From the NCBI GenBank assembly GCA_900553165.1, contig USCN01000113.1, positions 1-5,207 on the forward strand: a DNA stretch of 5,207 nucleotides, in the 5' to 3' direction. This document shows, one piece after another, positions 1 to 5,207 of the stretch (position 1 is its first letter; every line of letters starts with the position of its first letter). The position numbers and the translations under genes are program-made. The notes under the pieces are model-generated. The model was not told where the DNA came from and ran no database searches. It saw only the letters and a list, made by a program, of their open reading frames with translations. Origin of the DNA: an uncultured Collinsella sp. GTDB lineage: Bacteria > Actinomycetota > Coriobacteriia > Coriobacteriales > Coriobacteriaceae.

Positions 1-32
1 GGGTCCGCAATCAAGCGGACCCGGTCTTTTTT
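1..32 (+). terminator. Rho-independent terminator of an upstream gene
   Basis: The arms GGGTCCGC (1-8) and GCGGACCC (15-22) form a perfect 8-bp stem around a six-base loop (AATCAA). After four bases comes a run of six T (27-32). This is the classic intrinsic terminator layout on the + strand. The stem begins at the first base of the window, so it may be longer upstream. It presumably ends a + strand gene lying just outside the window, and it separates that gene from the 730-residue protein gene that follows. Confidence 0.88.
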
Positions 33-73
33 CTTGTGAGAACAGGTGGTGCAAGGGCGTTCTCGCAGATGTT

Positions 74-103
74 TTGCGTGGATAGGCTCGTGCGTTGTAC
101 CAT
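74..103 (+). promoter_or_regulatory. Weak candidate promoter for the TOPRIM-domain gene
   Basis: After the terminator a new promoter is needed before the gene starting at 138. The best sigma-70-like pair I can see is TTGCGT (74-79) and TACCAT (98-103) with an 18-base spacer, matching the consensus at 3/6 and 4/6 positions. This is a poor match. TATATG at 111-116 is an alternative -10 element. The need for a promoter here is better supported than its exact position. Confidence 0.25.
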
Positions 104-126
104 ATGGACGTATATGTGTGCATATG
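101..126. promoter_or_regulatory. 26-bp near-palindrome, possible operator
   Basis: Two copies of the palindrome CATATG (101-106 and 121-126) start exactly 20 bases apart. The sequence between them continues the symmetry. Around the centre at 113/114, 10 of 13 opposing positions are Watson-Crick pairs, two more are G-T, and only 107/120 fails. The element lies between the candidate -10 and the start codon at 138, is AT-rich in GC-rich surroundings, and has half-sites about two helical turns apart. These properties suit a dimeric repressor site. No regulator is identified, so the role is an inference. Confidence 0.35.
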
Positions 127-137
127 AAAGGGGCCCC

Positions 138-2330
138 GTGGCCAAGACGGTATATTCCGATAATCAAAACAATGTCGATGCTCTGGCTGAGCGTCTGAGC
201 AGCCAGACATCGCTTTCTGCCGAGCGCGCCAAGCTGGTTGCCTACGACCTGCTCTGCCGCAAGGCACTCAAGATTAAGTCGAGCGCGCTGGCGCAGATTT
301 TCCGCTCCGTCGATAAGGAATGCGACACCAAGGCGATGCGCGATGAGCTTATCGCGGCAAATATCGTGACCAAGATCGAGGGCAGCGGCATTAACGGGCG
401 CCCGGCGTTCTATACCATCAATGTCGAGATCCGCGATACCCAGGAGCAGCCTGCCGAGTCCGTCGAAGATTTTGTCGTCGAGGATTCCGCTGACGTGCCT
501 GCTGTGGAAGAAGCTGCTCCGCGTGAGCATGTCGATACCGATGAGTTGCTCGATGAGAACGTCGTGCGTGCCTTTACGGCCAAGGCAGGACGCGGCGGTT
601 TTGGCGGGGGTGGCAAGCGCGATGCGCAGCGCCGCGCCCAGCAGGAGCGCTTCCGTCGTGCCGTTGCTCAAAAGGGTGAGACGGATGCCGAGGCTGTTGA
701 GAACGAGGTTGCTGCCGAGTCGCAGAGGCCCGCGAAGGAGCAAAAGCCCGTGGAGGCCCAGGAGTCCCAGCGTCGCCGTGGTGCCCACTTTAAGGCTGCG
801 CAGCAGGATGTCGCGCATGAGGTTGAAGAGCCTTCCGAGGCTGCAGACGATGTTGAGGAGTCTGCCAAGAAGGCTCCGGGTTCATGCCGTCCCGGGCGTG
901 GTTTTGCGAGGCGCGCGTATCCCGTAAGGCGTCAGGAGAAGGGCGAGCCGGCTTCGACCGCTCAGGCCGAGAAGGCCGAACAAACCGAGAAAACCGTTGA
1001 GCCGGCGGCTCGCGAGCAGCAACCTTCCGAGTCGCAGCCTGCGGCTGACACTGAGGTCAAAGCTCAACAGACCGCTGATAAGCAGGCGGGGGAGAGCGCC
1101 TCAGGCAAGCCCCGCCGTCGTCGTCACCGCGGCGGTCGTGGCTCAAATGCCGAGGCCGCGGCCGAGAAGACAGCGACACAAAACGGAGATGAGAAGGCCG
1201 AGACTCCGGTGGATCAGGTCAAGCGCCAGCCGGCGAAGGAGGCCAAGTCCGATCGTCCGCAAAAGCGCTCGTCTGCGCCCAAGCAGGAACGTAATACCCG
1301 GGCAGATTCCAAGCGTAAGCCTCATGCACAGGCTGAGCCTGCCGCGGCTGATAGTGCTACCCAGCAGCCCGAGTCGGCCGTCCACGGCGAGGTATCGGCG
1401 TTTGCCCTTGCCCGCGTTTTGGGCAGGCAGCTGCTCAAAGTTGTCCCTACGCCTACGGCGCTCTCTAAGATCAAGGAGCAGCAGACTCAAATTGTTAAGG
1501 TCGAGGGCAAGGACGGCAAAAAGGCGCCGCAGCGCACTCAGCACAACGAGATGTCCAACCGCAAGATTGCCGAGGAAATCGCAATCATCCAGGCTTGGAT
1601 CGAGCAAAACCGAGGTGCCGATACGCCGGTTGCCTCGCGCCGCCAGCGTGCCTACCAGATTTTTAACGACGAGAAGGCTTTTGACGGCAAGCACGGTGAG
1701 CGCCTGATAAGGCGCATGACCGAAAAGGGCATCAGCATGCAGGCGATCAAGGTCGCCCCCAACCGCCCCGTGCACTTTACGGGTTTCTTTACGCTGGGCG
1801 CCGATAAGCCGTTCATTATGGTCGAGAACCTGGACACCTATGACGAGATCGTCAGGCTGCTGCGTGGCCGCAAGCACGCCAAGCTCTTTGGCATCAAGGT
1901 GGGCGGCGTGATTTTTGGCGGCGGATGCAAGGCGAGCGTCTCGCATGCCCTGGACGATTATCTGGCTGAGATCGGCTATCGCTTTAACTACGTCTACTAC
2001 GTGGGCGATATCGACCGCGAGGGCGCGCGCATCGTCGAGCAGGCTCGCAATGCCAATGTGGTTGAGATTCGTCTGCATGCCGGCATGTACCGCGCCATGC
2101 TCGCCGAGCATAAGCGTCGCGTGAAGGCCGGCGGCGAGTGCGAGCCCGCGGCTGCCAACCAGGGCGTGCCGCAGAACTTGGCGGCGACGATCAAGGATCT
2201 GCCCATGGTCACGCGCGTGCAGTTCCGCAATGTGCTACGCGAGGGCGGGCGCATTCCGCAGGAGATCCTGATGACCGCCGACTATCGGGATGGCGACTCG
2301 GGAAGCTTCGACCGCATGCTGAACAACTAA
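138..2330 (+). CDS. Winged-helix / disordered linker / JetD-like TOPRIM (DUF2220-type) protein
   Basis: The protein has 730 residues from the GTG at 138. AAAGGGG (127-133) is a well-placed Shine-Dalgarno site. Longer in-frame starts at 36 and 114 lack one, and 36 abuts the terminator. Residues 1 to about 100 look like a winged helix: helices, then a GRPAFYTI segment resembling a wing. Residues about 106-414 are a low-complexity, presumably disordered linker rich in Ala, Glu, Lys, Gln and Arg, with basic patches at 152-161 (RGGFGGGGKR), 249-265 and 324-335 (KPRRRRHRGGRG). Residues about 415-730 carry the motifs I associate with the JetD C-terminal domain: YQIFNDEKAF (506-515), VENLDTY with Glu563, a GGG turn (594-596), and GDIDREG with Asp624 and Asp626. 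Glu plus Asp-x-Asp is the TOPRIM metal-binding set, so the active site looks intact. JetD is the nuclease subunit of the Wadjet anti-plasmid system and is related to the Spo11/topoisomerase VI A fold. The other Wadjet genes are absent here. I infer a metal-dependent DNA- or RNA-acting enzyme. Family assignment is by motif recognition only, and the substrate is unknown. Confidence 0.75.
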   Translation: MAKTVYSDNQNNVDALAERLSSQTSLSAERAKLVAYDLLCRKALKIKSSALAQIFRSVDKECDTKAMRDELIAANIVTKIEGSGINGRPAFYTINVEIRDTQEQPAESVEDFVVEDSADVPAVEEAAPREHVDTDELLDENVVRAFTAKAGRGGFGGGGKRDAQRRAQQERFRRAVAQKGETDAEAVENEVAAESQRPAKEQKPVEAQESQRRRGAHFKAAQQDVAHEVEEPSEAADDVEESAKKAPGSCRPGRGFARRAYPVRRQEKGEPASTAQAEKAEQTEKTVEPAAREQQPSESQPAADTEVKAQQTADKQAGESASGKPRRRRHRGGRGSNAEAAAEKTATQNGDEKAETPVDQVKRQPAKEAKSDRPQKRSSAPKQERNTRADSKRKPHAQAEPAAADSATQQPESAVHGEVSAFALARVLGRQLLKVVPTPTALSKIKEQQTQIVKVEGKDGKKAPQRTQHNEMSNRKIAEEIAIIQAWIEQNRGADTPVASRRQRAYQIFNDEKAFDGKHGERLIRRMTEKGISMQAIKVAPNRPVHFTGFFTLGADKPFIMVENLDTYDEIVRLLRGRKHAKLFGIKVGGVIFGGGCKASVSHALDDYLAEIGYRFNYVYYVGDIDREGARIVEQARNANVVEIRLHAGMYRAMLAEHKRRVKAGGECEPAAANQGVPQNLAATIKDLPMVTRVQFRNVLREGGRIPQEILMTADYRDGDSGSFDRMLNN

Positions 2331-2335
2331 ATTCC

Positions 2336-2372
2336 GCCGGCCCCGGGAGAGCGGGGACACCGGCTTAGGTTT
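2336..2372 (+). terminator. Stem-loop just after the TOPRIM gene, probable terminator
   Basis: Five bases after the stop codon, GCCGG (2336-2340) pairs with CCGGC (2360-2364). Inside it, CCCC (2341-2344) pairs with GGGG (2353-2356), giving nine G-C pairs with a three-base ACA bulge and an eight-base loop. The T tract is poor (TTAGGTTT), so termination may be partial or need the second hairpin downstream. Position and stability suggest transcript end formation or 3'-end protection. Confidence 0.45.
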
Positions 2373-2393
2373 ATCGCGAGTTCCGCACGAACA

Positions 2394-2416
2394 GGAGGCC
2401 ACTTAATGTGGCCTCC
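2394..2416. terminator. Perfect 9-bp hairpin without T tract
   Basis: GGAGGCCAC (2394-2402) and GTGGCCTCC (2408-2416) form a perfect 9-bp stem with the five-base loop TTAAT. No run of T follows on either strand, so it does not meet the full intrinsic-terminator pattern. It is the second strong hairpin within 90 bases of the upstream stop codon. I read it as part of a tandem transcript-end structure. It could also be the 5' element of a structured RNA. Confidence 0.45.
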
Positions 2417-2513
2417 GTCGTGAGCAGGACTGTAGAGCAGGAAACTTCATCAGTGCCCGCCCCACGGGAAACCGGCGGGATAGACCAGTTCAGATGGGGC
2501 TTTGATGCATGGG

Positions 2514-2542
2514 TGGTCTGTTGTTGTGCAAATGGGTATCAT
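2514..2542 (+). promoter_or_regulatory. Candidate promoter for rnj-ftsK
   Basis: TATCAT (2537-2542) matches the -10 consensus at 5/6 positions and sits in the most AT-rich part of the intergenic region. The hexamer 17 bases upstream, TGGTCT (2514-2519), matches the -35 consensus at only 3/6. Transcription from here would start near 2549 and give a leader of roughly 110 bases containing the hairpins at 2554-2573 and 2587-2619. Hairpins behind the preceding gene make a separate promoter for rnj likely, but this exact site is tentative. Confidence 0.3.
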
Positions 2543-2553
2543 ACTGTAGTTAT

Positions 2554-2573
2554 TGCATCGACTCTGCGATGCA
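2554..2573 (+). repeat. Inverted repeat, 7-bp stem in the rnj leader
   Basis: TGCATCG (2554-2560) and CGATGCA (2567-2573) form a perfect 7-bp stem with a six-base loop (ACTCTG). It lies just downstream of the candidate promoter, so it would sit at the 5' end of an rnj transcript starting near 2549. A 5'-terminal hairpin is known to protect some mRNAs from RNase J 5'-exonuclease activity. That role here is speculative. Confidence 0.45.
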
Positions 2574-2586
2574 TGTTTGTACGTTC

Positions 2587-2619
2587 CCGACGGTCGGTTT
2601 GCCAGAAGCGCCCCGTCGG
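2587..2619 (+). repeat. Inverted repeat, 7-bp GC-rich stem in the rnj leader
   Basis: CCGACGG (2587-2593) and CCGTCGG (2613-2619) form a perfect 7-bp stem enclosing 19 bases. The downstream sequence TTGTTCC has only a degenerate T tract, so a weak attenuator is possible but not shown. The structure lies about 40 bases before the rnj start codon. Confidence 0.4.
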
Positions 2620-2661
2620 TTGTTCCAGACCCGTTTCGAAGAAAGGAAACCACACTAACCT

Positions 2662-4332
2662 ATGGCAGCTAAAAAATCATCTCCCTTGAAGATCATCCCG
2701 CTCGGCGGCCTTGATGGCATCGGCAAGAACATGACGGTCTTCGAGTGCGGCGACGACATGGTGCTCGTCGACGCCGGTCTTATGTTCCCGGATGACTCCC
2801 AGCCCGGTATCGACCTGGTGCTTCCCGACTACACCTATGTTCTGGAGAACGAGGAGAAGCTCCGCGGTATCATCGTTACTCACGGCCACGAGGACCACAC
2901 CGGTTCGCTTCCGTACCTGCTGCAGGACCTCAACAACAAGGTGCCCATCTTCTCGAGCAAGCTGACGCTTGGCTTTATCGAGGGCAAGCTTTCTGAGTTC
3001 CGCATCCGCGCACCCAAGTTCCGCGAGGTCAAGGGCGGCAGCCATGTCAACCTCGGCGGCATCTCGCTCGACTTCTTCTCGATGACGCACTCCATCCCCG
3101 GCGCTCTGGGCGTGTTCATCCGCACCAATCAGGGCACCGTTATGCACACCGGCGACTTTAAGCTCGACCAGACGCCCATCGATGGCGTTACGCCCGACTA
3201 TGCCGCTATCAGCCGCTTTGCCAAGCAGGGCATCGACCTGCTGCTTTCCGACTCCACCAATGCCACGGTTCCCGGCTTTACCAAGTCCGAGGCCGAGGTT
3301 GGTCCCAACCTGTTGCACGCCATCAAGAACGCCCCGGGTCGCGTGTTCGTCGCGTCGTTCTCGAGCCACATCCATCGTCTGCAGCAGATCTGCGATGCCG
3401 CCCGCAAGTGCGGCCGTAAGGTCGTTGTGACCGGTCGCTCCATGCTCACGAACACCCGCGTGGCGCGTGAGCTGGGCTACCTCAACATCGATGACGCCGA
3501 TATCATCGATGCCTTCGATATCGATAACCTGCCCGACGATAAGATTGTCGTCATGTGCACCGGTTCGCAGGGCGAGCCGCTGTCGGCCCTGTCCCGCATG
3601 GCCAATGGCGAGCACAAGACGCTCTCCATCCACGAGGGCGATACCGTTATCCTTTCGGCAACTCCTGTTCCTGGCAACGAGAAGGCCGTCCAGCAGGTCG
3701 TCAACAGCCTGGCCAAGCTCGGCTGCGACGTGTGGGATAAGAACCGCGCTCTCGTCCACGTCTCGGGTCACGGTAGCCAGGAGGAGCTCAAGCTCCTGAT
3801 GGCCATGGCCAAGCCCACGTACTTTATGCCGGTTCACGGTGAGGCCGTGCATCTGCGCGCCCATGCGCAGCTGGCCCGCAAGATGGGCATCAAGGACGAT
3901 CATATCTTTATCCTCGATAACGGCGACACGCTCGAGATGCGCGGTGGTATCGTCAAGCGCGGTACGCCCGTCGAGTCCGGTGTCGTTTACGTCGACGGCC
4001 TGCGTATCGGCGATACCGACCCCATCGTCCTGCGCGATCGCCAGAAGCTCGCCAACGACGGTATGGTCACGGCCGTTGCCATCGTCTCCCTCAAACACAA
4101 GAAGATCGAGGCCATCGAGTTCTCGGGCCGCGGCGTCTCGTTTGCCATCGACGACCAGTTCTCCGAGGATGCCTCCGCGTCCATTATGAAGACGATCGAG
4201 AAGGGTAAGTTTAGCTTTACCAGCAGCGGTTCCGATGCCATTCGCAAGGCCGTGCGCGATTCGCTCTCTAACTTTATCTGGAGCCGTACGCGCACCCGTC
4301 CGATGATCATCCCGGTCGTCATGGAGGTTTAG
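2662..4332 (+). CDS. rnj: Ribonuclease J
   Basis: This is a metallo-beta-lactamase/beta-CASP ribonuclease that matures and degrades RNA in the cytoplasm, acting as an endonuclease and as a 5'-to-3' exonuclease. The length of 556 residues is almost that of B. subtilis RNase J1. The N-terminus carries the family motif GGLDGIGKNM. Zinc ligands are visible: HGHEDH (His74, His76, Asp78, His79), His143 in the MTHSIPG segment, Asp165 in HTGDFK and His392 in PVHGE. SDSTN (Asp197) and SSHIH (236-238) mark the beta-CASP region. TGSQGEP (300-306) and SGHG (His370) are further conserved blocks. The last 100 or so residues form the usual C-terminal domain. The ATG at 2662 fits the family N-terminus. The best Shine-Dalgarno, AAGGA at 2643-2647, is 14 bases away, longer than usual, and GTTTC (2633-2637) can pair with GAAAC (2646-2650) next to it. 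ftsK follows after one base, so the two are cotranscribed. Codon use looks more optimised than in the upstream gene, as expected for a well-expressed housekeeping enzyme. Confidence 0.97.
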   Translation: MAAKKSSPLKIIPLGGLDGIGKNMTVFECGDDMVLVDAGLMFPDDSQPGIDLVLPDYTYVLENEEKLRGIIVTHGHEDHTGSLPYLLQDLNNKVPIFSSKLTLGFIEGKLSEFRIRAPKFREVKGGSHVNLGGISLDFFSMTHSIPGALGVFIRTNQGTVMHTGDFKLDQTPIDGVTPDYAAISRFAKQGIDLLLSDSTNATVPGFTKSEAEVGPNLLHAIKNAPGRVFVASFSSHIHRLQQICDAARKCGRKVVVTGRSMLTNTRVARELGYLNIDDADIIDAFDIDNLPDDKIVVMCTGSQGEPLSALSRMANGEHKTLSIHEGDTVILSATPVPGNEKAVQQVVNSLAKLGCDVWDKNRALVHVSGHGSQEELKLLMAMAKPTYFMPVHGEAVHLRAHAQLARKMGIKDDHIFILDNGDTLEMRGGIVKRGTPVESGVVYVDGLRIGDTDPIVLRDRQKLANDGMVTAVAIVSLKHKKIEAIEFSGRGVSFAIDDQFSEDASASIMKTIEKGKFSFTSSGSDAIRKAVRDSLSNFIWSRTRTRPMIIPVVMEV

Positions 4333-4336
4333 TTTG
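4323..4336 (+). promoter_or_regulatory. Ribosome binding site that fixes the TTG start of ftsK
   Basis: GGAGG (4323-4327) lies in the last codons of rnj and is followed, six bases later, by TTG (4334-4336). The rnj stop codon TAG occupies 4330-4332. The ideal spacing makes this TTG the start of ftsK and implies that ribosomes finishing rnj can reinitiate on ftsK. In-frame ATG codons occur only far inside the membrane domain (first at residue 137). Confidence 0.85.
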
Positions 4337-5207
4337 GCGCGCGGATCTGCACAAAACGCCAAAGGCAATAAGGCCAATAACCAACCGGCATCTGCTAAGG
4401 GTGCCGGTTCCCATCTGCGTGCCAATAAGGGCCACGAGTCCGAGTTTGATGAGTTTGAGCCCCTGGTCGAGCCTTCGGCCAATCGCGATATCGCCGGTGT
4501 GGTCATCGCCGTTTTGGCGATCGCGTCCTTCATTGCCGTGATCTCTCCGGCAACAGCGCCCGTGACGGCTGCGGTTGCCGGTTTCTACCACCTGGGCTTT
4601 GGTCTGGGCGCCTACGTGCTGCCGATCGTCATCTTGCTGTTTGCCGCCACGCTCTTTTTGGGTGAGGACTCGCCGCTCAACGTGCGCTCTGTTGCGGGCG
4701 GCGCCTTGGTCATTATCGCCGTCGTCTCCATTCTTTCGCTGATGGTGCCGGGCACGAGCGATTCGTGCGACCTTATGTTTACGCCGCAGAACCTTTCCGT
4801 GTCGGGCGGCTACATTGGCGCCTTTATCGCAAGTGCCTTGCAAAACGCCTTGGGTAAACCTATCGCCATGGTTGTCTTGCTGGGGCTCGTCGTCGTTGGT
4901 TTGGTCATTATCGGCTTTTCGGTGGGTGGCGTTTTGCGCTCCGCACGCGATCGCGCTGCCGATTTTGCCGAGCGTCGACGTGCCGATGTCAATGCGAGCC
5001 CGTGGGGCGATGAAGAGGCCCTGTCTGTTCCCGGCGTCGCTCGTCCGCACCTGAGCATTTTGCGCCAGAAGGGGACTGACGCCGCGGTGACCACGGTCAT
5101 GGGTGGCGATGTCGACCCGGTTTTGGATGACGACGAGGACGATGACCCGTTTGTCGACGTATCCGAGTCGGTTGAAGCCGAGCGGGCCAAGACCACGCTG
5201 CTCATGG
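4334..5207 (+). CDS. ftsK: FtsK/SpoIIIE DNA translocase, N-terminal part (runs off the window)
   Basis: FtsK is a septum-anchored DNA pump that clears chromosome termini during division. Only the first 291 codons are present; the linker remainder, RecA-like motor and gamma domain lie beyond the window. Translation from the TTG at 4334 gives a polar, basic N-terminus (about residues 1-52), then four hydrophobic segments at about 53-70, 88-109, 120-138 and 177-199, the standard FtsK membrane anchor. The loop between segments 3 and 4 carries SVSGGYIGAF (155-164), which resembles the conserved GG-x-IG signature of this family. After the membrane domain comes a basic stretch (RSARDRAADFAERRRAD), then an acidic linker with LDDDEDDDP at 264-272. 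The frame stays open to the last base. The assignment rests on the membrane topology, the loop motif and the position directly after rnj, an order common in Actinomycetota. The motor domain itself is not visible. Confidence 0.88.
   Translation, partial: MARGSAQNAKGNKANNQPASAKGAGSHLRANKGHESEFDEFEPLVEPSANRDIAGVVIAVLAIASFIAVISPATAPVTAAVAGFYHLGFGLGAYVLPIVILLFAATLFLGEDSPLNVRSVAGGALVIIAVVSILSLMVPGTSDSCDLMFTPQNLSVSGGYIGAFIASALQNALGKPIAMVVLLGLVVVGLVIIGFSVGGVLRSARDRAADFAERRRADVNASPWGDEEALSVPGVARPHLSILRQKGTDAAVTTVMGGDVDPVLDDDEDDDPFVDVSESVEAERAKTTLLM

Larger units (their letters stand above)
2331..2661 (+). other. 331-base structured non-coding region before rnj
   Basis: I see no convincing gene here. 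The region has two parts. Bases 2336-2416 hold two strong stem-loops that probably end the upstream transcript. Bases 2429-2650 hold weaker inverted repeats: CCCGCC/GGCGGG (2456-2461, 2474-2479), GCCCCA/TGGGGC (2459-2464, 2495-2500), AGACCA/TGGTCT (2482-2487, 2514-2519), TGCATCG/CGATGCA (2554-2560, 2567-2573) and CCGACGG/CCGTCGG (2587-2593, 2613-2619). The first two share bases 2459-2461 and cannot form together. The 8-mer GATGCATG occurs twice (2504, 2568). I do not recognise a known riboswitch, 6S, tmRNA, SRP or RNase P RNA. It may be a structured leader of rnj or an unannotated small RNA. Confidence 0.5.

Noticed and set aside
36..137. Upstream extension of the TOPRIM gene to the in-frame GTG at 36 or ATG at 114
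   Set aside because: Neither has a Shine-Dalgarno site, position 36 directly abuts the terminator T tract, and the added residues look unrelated to a folded domain. GTG at 138 has AAAGGGG at good spacing.
594..1700. Frameshift or assembly join between the N-terminal and TOPRIM parts of gene 1
   Set aside because: A single frame stays open from 138 to 2330, and the linker changes composition gradually, as expected of a disordered segment and not of a join.
421..1707. Arg/Ser-rich + strand frames at 421-927 and 997-1707
   Set aside because: They are frame-shifted readings of the low-complexity linker. The main frame is open throughout and ends in recognisable TOPRIM motifs.
1143..2111. 322-residue minus-strand open frame opposite the TOPRIM gene
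   Set aside because: Antisense shadow of a GC-rich coding sequence, rich in Leu and Arg with no recognisable motif.
2331..2661. Known structured RNA (RNase P, tmRNA, 6S, SRP, T-box or common riboswitch)
   Set aside because: I could not match the conserved cores I know for these RNAs. A covariance-model search is still needed to exclude less familiar families.
2408..2689. 93-residue frame in the intergenic region overlapping the rnj start
   Set aside because: No ribosome site and no recognisable domain. It starts inside the right arm of a perfect hairpin and overlaps rnj out of frame.
2677..4533. 618-residue open frame on the minus strand opposite rnj
   Set aside because: It mirrors the rnj codon pattern of a GC-rich genome, has no recognisable domain, and lies opposite an unmistakable RNase J gene.
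4319..5205. Minus-strand frames opposite ftsK (4319-5050, 4810-5205)
   Set aside because: The + strand frame encodes four membrane segments typical of FtsK behind an ideal ribosome site. The minus frames are polar, low-complexity shadows.

Overview
The window looks like chromosomal DNA from a GC-rich Gram-positive actinomycete. My best guess is class Coriobacteriia, perhaps Collinsella or a close relative. This rests on the GC-rich codon use (strong preference for AAG, GAG, GAC, CTG, ATC), GTG and TTG starts with good Shine-Dalgarno sites, and the order RNase J then FtsK, which recurs in Actinomycetota. The genus is an inference. No rRNA, tRNA, insertion sequence, CRISPR array or phage gene is visible.

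Layout, all on the + strand. Bases 1-32 are a clean intrinsic terminator for a gene outside the window. A short leader (33-137) carries a 26-bp AT-rich near-palindrome just before the first gene. Gene 1 (138-2330) encodes an unusual 730-residue protein with three parts: a probable winged-helix N-terminus, about 310 residues of disordered charged linker with three arginine/glycine-rich patches, and a C-terminal domain with the hallmark motifs of the TOPRIM-type nuclease domain of the Wadjet protein JetD (DUF2220 family). No JetA, JetB or JetC gene lies beside it in this window. A 331-base non-coding stretch (2331-2661) follows. It holds two strong hairpins just after the gene 1 stop, then several further inverted repeats and a possible promoter. 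Next come RNase J (2662-4332), with all metal-binding motifs intact, and the start of ftsK (4334 to the window end), which begins at a TTG codon one base after the RNase J stop.

How the genes relate: rnj and ftsK are almost certainly cotranscribed and probably translationally coupled. Gene 1 is bounded by hairpins on both sides and looks like its own transcription unit. Its JetD-like domain would fit DNA cleavage, while its RNase E-like arginine-rich linker and its neighbour RNase J hint at RNA. The sequence alone cannot decide between these. This protein is the most interesting item in the window.
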